Numbered from the stretch's first letter, positions 33,586-46,438 are shown. The stretch: DNA of 64,000 nucleotides from Hypericum androsaemum (GCA_963995505.1 OZ023199.1:9345373-9409372); one strand, 5' to 3'. Numbers and translations are program-made. Notes: a model not told the origin generated them from the letters alone.

Positions 33586-36334
33586 TTAGGTACTCGATAT
33601 CTTCAGGTGCTCAACAGATGAGACATCAACCAAACTACTACAATTTTGAAGATTCAAGTGCTTAAGCTTCTTGGCATCTGATAAATCCGGTAGCTTTTTC
33701 AACTTCGAGTGCTTGAGGTCAATCACTTTTAAGTACGTGAGAGACTGCATCCGAGTTTCAAAGATCAACAGCAAGATTGATTTAGCTAAAGATAGAACTT
33801 CTAAAGAAAGAAAAAAAAAAGCAACGTGCAAGAACTTGGGTCTAAGGTAATAAGAAAAACCTGCTTTTCTTCCCAGAGCACTTCGATACTGCTGTATGGC
33901 AAGTGAAGCTCGACAAGATATTTTGCACAAAAACCCAGTGGCAATACTTTGGCAGGAAATGCATCCCAACGGAAGTACTTCAGTCCTTGGGAAATAGAAA
34001 CAAAGTAATCACCCTGAAGTTGCACGTTGCAAGTTTGTCTATCATACTGCGGATGATTATCGTAATGCGGATGATAGAAGTTGAACAATCTGAGTCCTGA
34101 CATCTTTGTGAAAGCTTCACATTTCAAGGGCATTATTTCTGATTTAGACATATCGAAAAATATGCCTTCGACTTTTATAGATCCCTACAAGCAAGAAGAT
34201 ACTAGTTAAAAGTAAGCTCAGAATGCAAGTGAGATTATAGTTTGACTGCTACTTACCATACTTCCGGTCAAGCAATTCCGGATATCATCTGCATCCCACA
34301 ACCTACTCCGTCCTCCTGGATCTTCACTTTCTTCTTTGACGATTTGCTGACCCACTTGTCCATGCAATTCGTTCATATTGAGTTGGTTGCTCAAAATACT
34401 TATCAAAGCCTTACTCTTCAGAATTTTAAATGCCCTTTCCGGTATGAAACCACAGGCATCTAGAATATCTGCAACTGTGTCCTTGTCCATTCCGTTGAAA
34501 AAGCATGCAATATCAAGAAATACCTTTTTCTCCAACTTGTCCAATCCATCAATGCTCACTTTTAGCATCTCTGAAATCGCCCGGTCAGGAATGTTTTTCA
34601 ACTTAACCAATTCCCATTCCCATTCTGCCACAGACTTGTTGGACTGAGATGATCCGAGGATCTCCAGAGCAAAGGGATTGCCTTGAGCATAATCCACAAA
34701 TTTATGGGACAACTCCAAGTAACCATCTTTTGGTTGGTTCTGCTTGAAGGCACACCGACTAAAGAGTTGAAGAGCTGCATCAGTTGCTAGAGGCTCGACC
34801 TCATATATATGATCCACCCCGTGTGCAGTAAGCAGATCTCTGTTTTGAGTTGTAACGATGATTCTGCTTCCAGGACCAAACCAGTTACACTCTTTAGCCA
34901 ACAATTGTAACTGTCGCAAATCATCTACGCCGTCCAGCACAACGAGAACATTTCTATTAGAGAGCCTTTTCTTTATGATGTTGGAATCGTACAAAGGCCA
35001 TCCAGTAAGGTCTTTCTCCTTAAATATTGCAGACAGGAGTTCTTTTCTCAAAGCAAACTTACCCTTTCCCTTCAGAAATTTGTGTCCAACGTCGGCAATA
35101 AAGCAACAAGCTCCAAACTTTGAACGGATCTTATCATGGACGACACGGGCGATGGTACTCTTGCCAATCCCTCCCATACCCCAAATTCCTACAATGCGAA
35201 CCGAATCCGAATCGACATATAATTTCTTCAACATTTCCTCCACATGAGCACCAATCCCGACCAAATCACTACTATCATATGAGAATGCACAGTTCACCTT
35301 ATCTGAAACATCTCTAACGATGTCCGAAACAAGATCAGCTTCATTCCTGCCAGACAAAAGAGTAAAAATGAGGCAGGCCGATTAGCACTCATTTAACTCA
35401 TTCAAGATCATCTCTAATTTGTATTTAGGAGAAGAATAGGCTCATCAAGTACTTCAATCACTATGCACGTATCCTTAAGCCTTGGTTAAAGGGAGTGGAT
35501 AATGATTTTATAGAACTCTATTTGTATTTGTTGGATATATTCAAGTCTTAAACCCTGCACCCCTAAATAGGATCATCTAGTAATATATTACACTATGATA
35601 ACACAAGTCAGAGCTTGAACTCGTAATTCAATGATTTTGTACACTCCATGTTCCGTTAGACTACATGCCCTTTGGCAGATCATGTAGTAATTGACTAATG
35701 AGTAATGGACTTCGATTCAATTAAACAAATTTTGATTGAAAACTTACAAATGTAAAATATACAATTGAACCACTCGTAAATAGGGGCTAAAATAGAGCCC
35801 GATAGTACTCAAAACCTTACATCAGCAAGGTTAAGGACAAAAAAAGTACAGAGAAGAATAAAACCGTTACCTATTCCGAGAATCCCAGCCGCAAATGCGG
35901 GAGACGTAAGTCAAAGCATCCCTCCACCGCCTAACCGTCTCCTCCTCGACGCTCGCCGCATGTTCCGCAATCGCGGCCCCGAAACTCCCGCTCACCTCCT
36001 CCACGTCCGACGGATCGATGTCGTAGAAGACGGGGACGACGACGCCGTCCCTGCTCCTTGCTTGCTCGGCTATCTCCGTCAGCTCATCCAGGCACCAAGG
36101 CGAAGACGCGTAGTTCGCGGACAGGACGACGACGTAGAGGGTCGAGTCCCTGATGGCCTCCACTATCTCCTGTGAGATGGATCCCCCTTTCGGCAGCTTC
36201 CGGTCGTCCAAGAACGCGTATATACCGTTGGTGGTTAGCTTGTCATGCAGGTGGGCGACGAAGCTGAGCCTTGTGTCGCAGCCGCGGAAGCTGAGGAAGG
36301 CGTGGTACCTCCGGTCCTTTTTCGTGGCGGCCAT
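33586..36334 (-). CDS. TIR-NBS-LRR (TNL) immune receptor gene, truncated by a frameshift
   Basis: Intracellular NLR receptor. Exons are 36334-35871 (TIR), 35346-34257 (NB-ARC), 34184-33861 and 33744 on (LRR). Phases close through the LRR. The TIR has YHAFLSFRGCDTR, LPKGGSIS and SPWCLDEL with the catalytic Glu. NB-ARC has the P-loop GIWGMGGIGKSTIA, kinase-2 VLVVLDGVDD, RNBS-B GSRIIVTTQNRDL and GNPFALEILG (GLPL variant). At the MHD position it reads NMNELHGQVG, a strong departure. A one-base deletion near 33597, relative to copy A (tactcgatcatgttcag at 30450), shifts the LRR and stops at 33586, giving a product of about 675 residues. It could be a pseudogene or encode a short TNL. The frameshift is visible; loss of function is inference. 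Confidence 0.85.
35350..35870 (-). other. TNL intron 1
   Basis: 524-bp intron between the TIR and NB-ARC exons, AT-rich, with GT at 35869-35870 and AG before 35346. No nested element seen. Confidence 0.85.
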
Positions 36335-36480
36335 GGTTCAATAATGCTACAATCGACCGTTTTGGTGGTTTCAGGCGGGTTGGACTTGTTCGTTCTTGGT
36401 TGACTCGACCAACCCCGGTAAAATAATTGAGCTTTAGTAACAATACTATAATAATTTCTGTGTACGTCCCTCGGGTTCTG

Positions 36481-36882
36481 GGGTATGGATTGGGTACGGA
36501 ATGTCTAGATTTCGAACCGTTCGGAATGAGAACACGCAAGGAATTTTTTGCAAAATGCTAAAATACGGGGACCAAAATGATAAAAACTGCGCACAAACAC
36601 AAGCCTGAAACAAATACCGTTATGACATAACTGTGCATGCCAGTATCACATAACAGCGCATGCCAGTATCACATAACTGTGCATGCCAGTACGACTTTTT
36701 TGCAAAACTACTAAAATACAGGGACCAAAATAAAAAAAGTCACACGTGCCATTATCATAAACGGGACATGCCGCTGTCACAAATACACATGTCAGTATCA
36801 CATAACTGCGCTTGCCAACACGGTCCCCCTTTACTCCAAACCGTTCGAAATGATTTCTTCACTCCGTACCCAATCCAAACCC
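36481..36882. mobile_element. MITE of a Mutator-like family, copy 2
   Basis: 402 bp, with the same ends as the copy at 28439 (gggtatggattgggtacgg ... ccgtacccaatccaaaccc). The target duplication cgggttctg is perfect and 9 bp long (36472-36480, 36883-36891). It lies about 150 bp upstream of the TNL start codon, within the probable promoter. It has the same internal catgccagtatcacataact repeats. Confidence 0.93.
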
Positions 36883-36891
36883 CGGGTTCTG

Positions 36892-37270
36892 TGATATCTT
36901 CTTTGTGGTTCTCTTATCTTTCAAAATATATATTTTTTCCATTTGATTTTATTATATTCTCATATCTGTTATCATTCAATTTATTTTTAAAATGACTATT
37001 ATACTCTTACAATTAAAAGAAAAAAATTATATCCTCCCATATCTCTCTTGAGGACGAACTTAGTGCTCACAACATAGAATTGCCAACACCATACTGTTTG
37101 AATGTGCAGTGCCAATTTTGTCCCTTGCTACACCTCAAATTCGTCAGGACAAGGACTCCTTTCTTCTCTGGCGTCGATCTCGGTGGTTCCCTTTCCCCAA
37201 CCTCCCTCACAGTCCTCTCGCCATGTCTCCCAAGCTGGCCATCGTCCTGGTTGGTCCACCGGCAAGAGAT
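36892..37270. other. intergenic, no gene seen
   Basis: A short GC-richer patch (37080-37260) has small frames on both strands, none with a domain I recognise. Confidence 0.4.
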
Positions 37271-38806
37271 TGATATACGAAAAATTGCAAACAATTAAAC
37301 TCGTTATCAAATAGTATAGTGGATAAGTAGGATTTCGAACTGAGGATTAGAACGCAAAATTAATCAATCAATTATGCAAAGCGGGAGAATCAAAAGTTGT
37401 AAATGAGGTAAATTAGATTGTAAAGGGACTAAACGAAATCAGGAACATAAATAAAAGAGTTGTGATTCAGTGGAGACAAACGAGCACGATACCTTTATGA
37501 ACTACATATCTATGTCGAGACTATGGTTTTTATGAAGATCTAACTAGTACCCGGAGTGTTCTAGTGCATCTCTCTAACGCTTCAGCTCATTAGGATGATA
37601 AAACTAAGCTAGAGTAGATCATGATTACTAACCAATATTTCCACTCATTTAATTAGACCAAGAACTAAACTAAATTCAATTATGAAGTTAACTCCCATCG
37701 GGTTGTCCCTTAGTATTAAGATTCCTCATTAATACCTAAGGACATGTCAATTGACTTTTCTGTTGATTCTAATGCGTTCTAGTCCACTACCATCAACTAA
37801 AATCATAATCTAAGTGATCAAGTTAGATTAAGCAATACGATCATCAATTAACAACTACCATGAAAGATAATCAAACCATTGGCAACATAGACAAGTAATC
37901 ATATAATTAAGGCATCGCACTCACAAGAGAATTACTCGCTAAGTATAATCATGAAGCATAAGATAACAATGAAGAACATGGTGTAAACTAGCATAAAAGG
38001 TAGAGAAAGAGAGGGCTTAGTCATTGGAGCAAGCCGTTCCAATCTCCTCCTCCAGCTAGACCACCACGTGCACTTTATTAATATCAAAGAGTAATTCTCA
38101 AGGTCAGGAATAATAATTTTTAAAGGTGAGGGCTAATAGTCTATATATAGCCAAATGTCTAGCTATAAAATAGGAAAAACCTAGAGGAGGTTAACCAAAA
38201 TAATAAGTCTTTCTAGCTAATTACAAGTGGTCTAGAATAAGGAAAATAATATAACTAGGGTCCTATGGCAGAAAAAAAGAGGCCAAAAGTCGTCCAAATT
38301 TGGAATGGGTCGAATACTCGAGAAAACAAGAAGTCGAGAAAATCTGCAATCGCAGGGACTGGCGGCCGCTAGTTAATTGGCGCCCGCCAAAATTTGGTTC
38401 GAGAGTTCCAATCTGCCAACTTGCGGCCGCAATTTGGGCTGCACAGCTTTGTCATATCTTTGTATTTTCTATTTTTGACCCTTTTCTTCTCTGAATTTGA
38501 CCTTGGCTATAAAAGACAAAATGTAGATCCTTCTTTAAGCTTTCCAACGATATATCATTTGTTATAATCCAATGCTCGAAAAGAAAGTTGTGGCTCTTGC
38601 GACATGGTCCCTCAAAATTACCCCTTCAACGGCCTTCAACGAGCTTCACTTCCTATCATAAAATACGACAAAGGGTAGAAGCCCACTACAAGAGTCAAAC
38701 ATATAGAAAAAATAAAAGACTCAATGGAACAAAAAAAAAGCAAACGAAAATACGACTAAACACATACGAAATGCATAATAAAATATGAGCATTTACACAC
38801 TCATCA
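37271..38806 (-). mobile_element. Athila-like LTR (3' LTR of an older element)
   Basis: On the minus strand it begins tgatgagtgtgtaaatgctc (plus end cacactcatca at 38806). It is preceded by a purine tract read from plus catccccacactt, the same terminus and tract seen at the better-preserved element at 44849-53839. The left boundary is approximate. Part of the LTR recurs at 38920-39398 and 54755-54890. Confidence 0.6.
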
Positions 38807-38919
38807 CATCCCCACACTTATTTTCTTGCTTGTCCTCAAGTAAGGAACATCAGGCACACCTTGAAATCTCGAACTTTCATCAAAAAACCACCCCACAATC
38901 TAGTAGTTCACTACCTGAG

Positions 38920-39398
38920 CACAAGGAGTAAGCTGTTCCAATCTCCTCATCCAGCTAGACCACCATGCGCGCTTTATTAATATCAAAGAATAATACTCAA
39001 GGTCTGGAATAATATATAAAATCTGAGGGCTAATGGCCTATATATAGCCAAACGTCTAGCTAAAAAATAGAAAAAAATCTAGAGGAGGTTAACCAAAATA
39101 AGAAGTCTTTCTAGTTAATTACAAGCGGTCTAGAATAAGGAAAATAATATAATTAGAGTCCTATGGCCAAAACAAAAGGTCAAAAGTTGTCCAAATTTGG
39201 AATAGGTCGAATACCCAACAAAATAGAAAGTCGAGGAAATCTGACATCGCGGGGGGCTGGCGGCCACCTGTTAATTAGCATCCACCAATAATTTTGGTTC
39301 GAGAGCTCCAATCTGCCCAACTTCTAGCCGCAAGTTGGGCTGCACAGTTTGTCACATCTTTGTATTTTACATTTTTGACCCTTTTTGGCTCCGAATTT
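38920..39398 (-). repeat. second, truncated copy of the Athila-like LTR, left part
   Basis: Colinear with about 38030-38500 (landmarks cagctagaccacca, gaggttaaccaaaata, aagtcgtccaaatttgga). It is broken by the Copia insertion at 39399 and continues at 54755 (ggctataaaagac) to about 54890, where similarity stops. Confidence 0.75.
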
Positions 39399-40365
39399 TG
39401 TTGTTTGTCGGAGGTGGTGTACTTGATTAGGATCTTGTAAAGTCGAGGCAAGAGTTAGACTCTTTCTTCGTAAGACTAGATTGCCCCGTATTCAGTGCTT
39501 ACGGGCTGCGGCAATCGTCCCCAAGATACAACGACTGGGCTGCTTCCGAGTTCATAGCATAACGACCCTCGAAGCTTCAAGCGAACCTTAGAAATTCAGA
39601 ACTTTCTGAGAGAGGGAGAGAGAGCCTACAATTGCTAATGAATGCTTATGCAAGTTGTAGTGGGGTGGTTTGCAAATGAGAGGGAGAGGCCTATTTATAG
39701 GCGCTGGAAGAGTGGCAGTCAGGTACTCCGAAGGGGAACGAGGCACTTTCGAAGAGATGCCACTCAGGCAGGCAGCCAGATCGCTCGTGGCTCTTCGGAG
39801 ATGTCCCTTTGGTAGGCAGATTGCTTCAGCCTCTTCGCGTCCCTTCATGGATTGCTCGCAGCTCTTCGTCCGTCTAGAAATTTCTGGGATATTCCAGCCC
39901 TTCGTGCCTCTTTGGTGGCCATCCTGGAACGTGCTCGCAGCCCCTCGTCACTTCGGTAGATACGCAGCTCTCTCCGAAATTGGGAAATATACTTAAGGCT
40001 CCTCTAGCTCCTCGCGATGATGCGCACGTGGGAAGTGCCAAGTGCGCCACAAAGTGCCCATTGCGACCTGCGTCCAATGCGCCATGCGCACACGGACACA
40101 CGCGTGCACATGCGCGTACGCATGCTCATGCACGTGCTCGTGCTCGGATGGTGTTACGCACCATCCTCGCCGCGGTCCGAGTTGGCTATCCTTCCAGGTG
40201 GTCAACTTATTTCCTAGCTAACAAGGAGTTTCTCCTTATAAACTAGAAAAAGTTGGTGCCACTTTCCAATGTGGGATTGCACTTTTCATTTCCCTTTTGG
40301 GCCTTCCACTTTGGGCTTTTCCACTTTGGGCTTTGCATTGAATTTTCATTCAAGCTTTTCCAACA
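39399..40365 (-). repeat. 3' LTR of the nested-host Copia
   Basis: 967 bp, with tg..ca ends. It has a distinctive GC-rich block with alternating cgcacacgg/acgcgtgcacatgcg dinucleotide-like sequence near 40080-40150. Confidence 0.9.
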
Positions 40366-40916
40366 ATCCCCCACATGAATGATGATTAATGCTTGCTGAC
40401 ACTTTTTTAAGAAAAGTTACAACGAAATATTATTGCATCGAGAAAGGTAGCTTACGGCTTTGAACCTTCCCTAGTAAAATGCTATCGGATTTACTTGCTG
40501 CTCAGTGAACGCGATGTCTTGAACTGGTCAGCTTTTTTTTATGTAAACCAAGACAATGACATTTACACAATGATATCTCTAATATCCTTTGGTTCTCACG
40601 TTGTGTCTGTTTCGGCCATGGACCTTAACTTGGATTCATAAGTGTTTTTCCTTTTGAAGTGGCCTCACTTCACACTTATATAGGTGATCTCCCATTAAGA
40701 GTATCCTGCCATACTCCACCTTTTTTCTGGTATAGAAATCATTAAAAGCGTAGACGCTTAACCTTACCACACCTGTGCAGGTTCGTACTTGGGCAGCTTC
40801 TGAGAATGGGACGGTTTTCAAGTATTCATCTGAACCATCCATAACTTAGTTGTCTCGTTGAACCAAGTTTGTGGGATCTCCACTCATCATGGTTGAGTTA
40901 CCGCTATGAACGTTCT

Positions 40917-43900
40917 TTAATGTGTGGGTTTTAACTCCATTCCCCTTACTGCGTTATACATTTGATCTCTGTTGATTCCTTTCGTCAAAAGATCAGCTAT
41001 GTTGTCCTTGGACTTCACATAATTAATGGTTATTATTCCACTTGAGATTAATTGTCTAACGGTGTTATGTCTCCTACGGATATGTCGAGACTTACCGTTG
41101 TACATAGTACTTTGTGCTCTCCCGATTGCAGACATGCTATCACAATGTATCAATACAGGGGGCACAAGCTTATTCCAACACGGAATATCCTCTAGGAAAT
41201 TTTTGAGCCATTCAGCTTCTTCCTCAGCTTTGTCTAGTGCTATAAACTCCGACTCCATGGTGGATCGAGCTATGCACGTTTGTTTAGAGGATTTCCAATA
41301 CACAGCTCCTCCACCTATGGTGAATACATAACCACTAGTAGATTTGGAGTCTTTAGTGTCTGATATCCAATTCGCATCACTGTATCCTTCCAATACAGCT
41401 GGATACCTAGTATAAAGTATGACATGGTTCATGGTATATTTCAGATACTTTAGAACTCTTTCCAGAGCTAGCCAGTGGTCTGGTCCTAGATTGCTCGTGA
41501 ATCTACTAAGCTTGCTAACTGAGTATGCAATATCAGGGCGTGTACAATTTGTTAAGTACATTAGACTCCCGATGATCTTTGAATATTTCAGTTGAGATAC
41601 TGGGTCACCTCTGTTCTTAGCTAAGTGTAGACTTAGGTCTACCGGAGTCTTAGCTGGAGGTTTATCAAAAGTATCAAACTTCTTGAGTACATTCTCAACG
41701 TAGTGAGATTGTGACAAGACAATTCCTTCAGTCGTCCTAGAGATTTTAATCCCTAGTATAACGTCAGCTAGACCCATATCTTTCATGTCAAAGTTGTTCC
41801 TTAACATGTTCTTAGTTTTCACGATAAGATCATTACTGCTTCCCATGATTAGCATGTCATCTACATACAGACATACGATTACGTAAGCATCAGGTGTGCC
41901 TTTAATATCACACTCATTGATCTTAAAGCCATTTGACATCATTATTCTGTCAAATTTCTCATGCCATTGTTTCGGCGCCTGTTTTAGCCCGTACAATGAC
42001 TTGACCAGCTTGCACACTTTATGTTCTTGTCCGGGGCCAACAAACCCTTCAGGTTGTTCAATATATATTTCCTCTTCCAGTTCTCCATTTAAGAAAGCTA
42101 TTTTTATATCCATCTGATGTATCTCAAGGTTATAGAGTGCTGCGACAGCTATGATCACTCTAATGGATATGATTCTTGTGACCGGCGAATAGGTGTCAAA
42201 GAAATCATATCCTTCCTTCTATTTGAACCCTTTAGCTACCAACCGAGCTTTGTACTTGTTGATTGATCCATCAGCTTTGTATTTCCTTTTAAGGATCCAC
42301 TTGCAACCTAAAAGTTTGCAACTTTGTGGAAAATCCACGATTTCCCACGTATGGTTTTGCATGATGGACTCTATCTCACTATTGATAGCTTCTTTTCAGA
42401 GAGGAGTATCCGGACTAGATAACGCCTCTTGGATTATTCCAGGTTCATTTTCTAACATGTAATTTAGAAAATCTGGACCAAACGACTGGCTACTTTGGTC
42501 CTCTTACTCCGTCTAGATTCCTCAGCACCTTGATCAGAGCCTTGTATAGCTTCATAACTTCTTTTGTTTGAGCTTACTTCTTTCTTTTCCTTTTTAGGAA
42601 AGATATTCTCAAAGAATGTTGCATTCCTTGATTCCATGACCATTCCCTCGTTAATTTCAGAGTTTTCAGACTTGTGCACTAGAAATTGGTGTGCGCTACT
42701 GTTGTGGGCATATCCGATAAAGATGCAGTCAACTGTCTTAGGTCCTATTCTCACCTTTTTAGGTGGAGGTATTTCTACCTTGGCTAGGCACCCCCATACT
42801 TTAAGGTAACGGTAGGAAGGCTTCCTACCTTTCCATAATTCATATGGGGTTTTGTCCCTTTTCTTGTGTGACAATTTGTTTAGAATATGATTAGCTGATA
42901 GCACAGCTTCCCCACACAAGTTCTGTGGTAAGCCCGAGCTAATCAACATAGCATTCATCATCTCCTTAAAAGTTTGATTCTTGCGTTCAGCTACGCCATT
43001 TGATTGAGGTGAGTATGGAGCTGTTGTCTGATGAATAATGCCATTTTGTTGGCAGAATTTCTCAAACAGAGCTACATATTCTCCCCCTCTATCACTTCGA
43101 ATCATTTTGATTTTAGTGTTAAGTTAATTTTCAACCTCATTCTTATAAATCTTGAAAGCTTCTAGAGTTTCGTCTTTTCCTTTCAAGAGGTGTACGTAAC
43201 AGTACCTCGTGCAATCGTCAATAAATGTGATGAAATACTTTTTCCCACCTCTAGTTTGCACTTGTTTCATATCGGATATGTCGGTATGAATTAACTCTAA
43301 ACGTGTAGTACTTCTTTCCACTGAATGAAAAGGTGCTTTGATCATTTTTGCCTCTATACATTCTTCACATTTATTGTTTGGGTCAAACTCCATTTTAGGC
43401 AATAAATTTAAACTTACTAACTTTCTTAGTGAGCTCAAATTTACGTGTCCTAATCTATCATGCCATAAGTTAGAACACTCAGCCAAATAAGAAGAATTAA
43501 CAACTTTATTAGGGCCATTAAAGACGCGTTTGACAGTTATTACATTCATCTTAAAGAGCCCCCTCTCGAGGTAACCCTTTCCTACAAAGGCCCCGGCCTT
43601 GGTTAGAACAAACCTATCAGCCTCAAATACTAGTTTCATCCCAGCTTTGCTTAACAGTGAGCCGGATACTAAATTCTTACGAATGTTTGGAACATGCAGC
43701 ACATCCTTGAGGGTCAACTCTTTTCCGGAGGTCACCTTCAGCACCACCTGGCCTAGTCAGTCTACTCGAGAAGTTGCGGAGTTACCCATAAATAACTTCC
43801 GGTCGTTGATCGCGATATAGGTCGAGAACATCTCCTTGTCTGAGCAGATGTGTCGGGTTGCCCCTGTGTCAATAAACTACTCTCTTGGGTTATCCACAGA

Positions 43901-44796
43901 TTGGCTTCAAACACCATGGCGGATAAGTCTAGCTCAGATAGGTCTTTGGCCAGATTTGCCTTCTCACGATCGTCCCTCTCGGGTAGGCGATAATCTTTTG
44001 CCATGTGACCGGGTTTGTCGCAGTTGTAGCAATTGCCCTTGATCTTTTTAGCCTTCTTTTGCTTTGGCTCTTGCTTCTCCTGCTTATTCCCGATCTTCTT
44101 CCTCTTCTTGCCGGTACCACCTTCGGCGAGGTGTACCTTAGCCTCAGAGTTGATCCTGCCAGTCTTGACTTCGGACTTTCAGTTGTCTTCCTTGATCCTT
44201 AGTCTCATGATCAGGTTTTTCAACCCCATGTCCTTCCTCTTATGCTTGAGGTAGTTCTTGAAGTCCTTCCACAGAGGGGGTAGCTTCTCGATCAGAGCAG
44301 CCACCTGGAAGGATTCACTGAGTTGCATGCCTTCGGCGTGAATCTCGTGTAGAATCAGCTGCAGCTCTTGGACTTGGTCAATGACCTTCTTGGAGTCCAC
44401 CATCTGGAAGTTGAGGAACCTTCCGACGATGAATTTCTTCATCCCGGCATCCTCTGTTTTGTACTTCTTCTCCAAGGAGTCCCACAATTCTTTCGCAGTC
44501 TTGGTACCTGCATAGACATTGTAGAGGGTGTCGTCTAAATTATTCAGGCCATAGTTACGACATAGGAAGTCGCTGTGACTCCATGCATCGAGGGCGTTGA
44601 TCTTCTGTGGATCAGCCTCATTTTCTGCCACCTTTGGAGCCTCTTCCTTCAAGAATCGGACCAGGTTGAGCGTCGTCAGGTAGAACAGCATCTTCTGTTG
44701 CCATCTCTTGAACTCGGTACTGTTGAACTTGGCCAGCCTTTCAGCGTGGACAGTTCCTGGGACCGCTGGCACTGGTGCTGAGCTTGTTGATGCCAT
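40917..44796 (-). pseudogene. Copia gag-pol remnant on the minus strand
   Basis: Gag starts at 44796 ([20 protein letters not shown]) and stops near 44179. The zinc knuckle CYNCDKPGHMAKDY (about 44030-43985) has Tyr in place of its last Cys. Integrase pieces are 43747-43124 ([14 protein letters not shown] and the CEECIEAK zinc-binding part) and 43105-42464 (SDRGGEY, SPQSNGVAERKNQT). A stop lies between them near 43120. Reverse transcriptase and RNase H run from 42158 to 40917, with [20 protein letters not shown] and the end [11 protein letters not shown]. The RT N-terminus (42160-42460) is broken by stops. Several disabling changes make it non-autonomous. Confidence 0.93.
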
Positions 44797-44848
44797 CTTC
44801 AAGTACACAAATCTCGTCTTACGATTTTTGTTTGTAGGAGGTGGTATA

Positions 44849-46438
44849 TGAAAGGAAAGATTTTCACCCTTCTTGCAATAATGAGTAAGTAAGGGATTGT
44901 CGTCCCACAAGGACTAAGCTAGGCCGCAAACTCGACTTTATCACTAGTTTGGGACAATAATAAATGGAGGTGTCAATTCCAAATACGAATTGGCTACTAT
45001 AACGACTAAATACAAGAAGATTTAAACAATAAAGGAAAGAGTGGGCTTGGTGCCAATGACACTAAATAACCAAATGGCGTGTGGGGTTTATTAAGTTCGT
45101 GTTATGGTCCGGATGTTTCGAAGGCAACTAATCAATGCTCTCGCGACAAATTAGTCTAAATCGATTCTTAACTAGACTTAGATGAACTAACCACGCTCTT
45201 GCGACAAATTAGCCATCTAATCTAACTAATTACCAACTATACTTACCATCCTTTGGACAACTAGTCACCTAAGGTGATCTCTCATCAATAGGCAACTAGT
45301 TAACTAGTTAAATGGTCCGTCAATCCTAACCCCTCTCGGCGATTAGCATTAACTTAGTTCATAATCAAGGTGATCAATCAAGATTAAGCATTAAACACAT
45401 TAACTAGTTCATAATCCTTAACATATTAACCCCACAAACCAAAGGTTAAGTAGATGCCATTAAGGCACCTAACCCACAAATGAACTACTCACACATATTC
45501 AACATACAACTCAACACATCCATTGAACAAAGCAAGCAAAACAAGAACATTAAAAGATAGAGAAAGAGAGAGCTCAAAATGGTCTTCAAGCTTCCAATCT
45601 TCTTCCTTCAAGTTTCCTTCACAAGCTTCAACAATGGCTTCCTCTCCTAGCTTCTTCTTGGCCACGTTTTTCTCTTCTTCTCCTCTTCAATGGTGAATCA
45701 CGTTTTTTGCTTTGGAGGAAGAGAAAGAGGCAGCCACGGATTTTTGCTCTTGGAGAAGAGGAAGAGTGAATGAATGATGGTGAATGGTGTAGTGGGAGAG
45801 AAGGTGGAAGACAAATTGGCTCAAAATATGGAAGTGGAGCACTAATGTCTTAAGTTGTCCACTAAGGGAATCAAAAGAAGGCACTTATACTAGTTTTTGG
45901 CAAGAGAAGTGCCAGCCACGAAATTCACTATTCATGCCCAAAAATGGGCCCAAAACAAATCCTAAGATTTGGCCCACTCGTCAGATTTGTTGGTAGATTC
46001 GAAGGTCAATTTTAGACACGATTTTCCTCCCACTTGGACTCCGAATTTGAAGAAGTCCATGGATACAAAGTTGCAGCTCCGGATATCTTCTTTCCAACGC
46101 CACCTTGCTTGCCTCCATTGGACTTTGGATGAGAAAGTTATCGGCATTTGAGTCGCAAGGGGTCAGTTTTGGTCCACGCTCTCTTGGGTCTCGCAACACG
46201 CCAATCGTTCCGGCTGATCCGATCACCTATGACGCGTCCCTTGGCACACGAACGTCCACCATGAACCTACTAAGACTCCTATCAAGAAAGAATCACAATA
46301 AAAATCACAAGACTATACTAAAACGAACATAACACATAATACGAGACAATGATGTCAAATAACGAACAAACATACTAGAAACAATAGAAAATCAAAACTA
46401 AAACATAGACAGATGATAGAGTGTTTTCACACTCATCA
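44849..46438 (-). repeat. 3' LTR of the Athila-like element
   Basis: 1590 bp, plus-strand ends tgaaaggaaag and cactcatca. Confidence 0.94.

Larger units (their letters stand above)
31010..34185. repeat. tandem segmental duplication, copy B
   Basis: Colinear with copy A. It begins at the BUBR1 codon-13 region and runs to the TNL intron 2/exon 3 boundary. It has no MITE and carries extra 3' exon pairs (32299-33194). Confidence 0.88.

Noticed and set aside
37224..37275. Short frame starting MSPKLAIVLVGPP, reminiscent of a P-loop ATPase or isopentenyltransferase start
   Set aside because: It stops after about 16 codons and lacks a GxGKS/T motif. No downstream exon was found, so the resemblance is likely chance.
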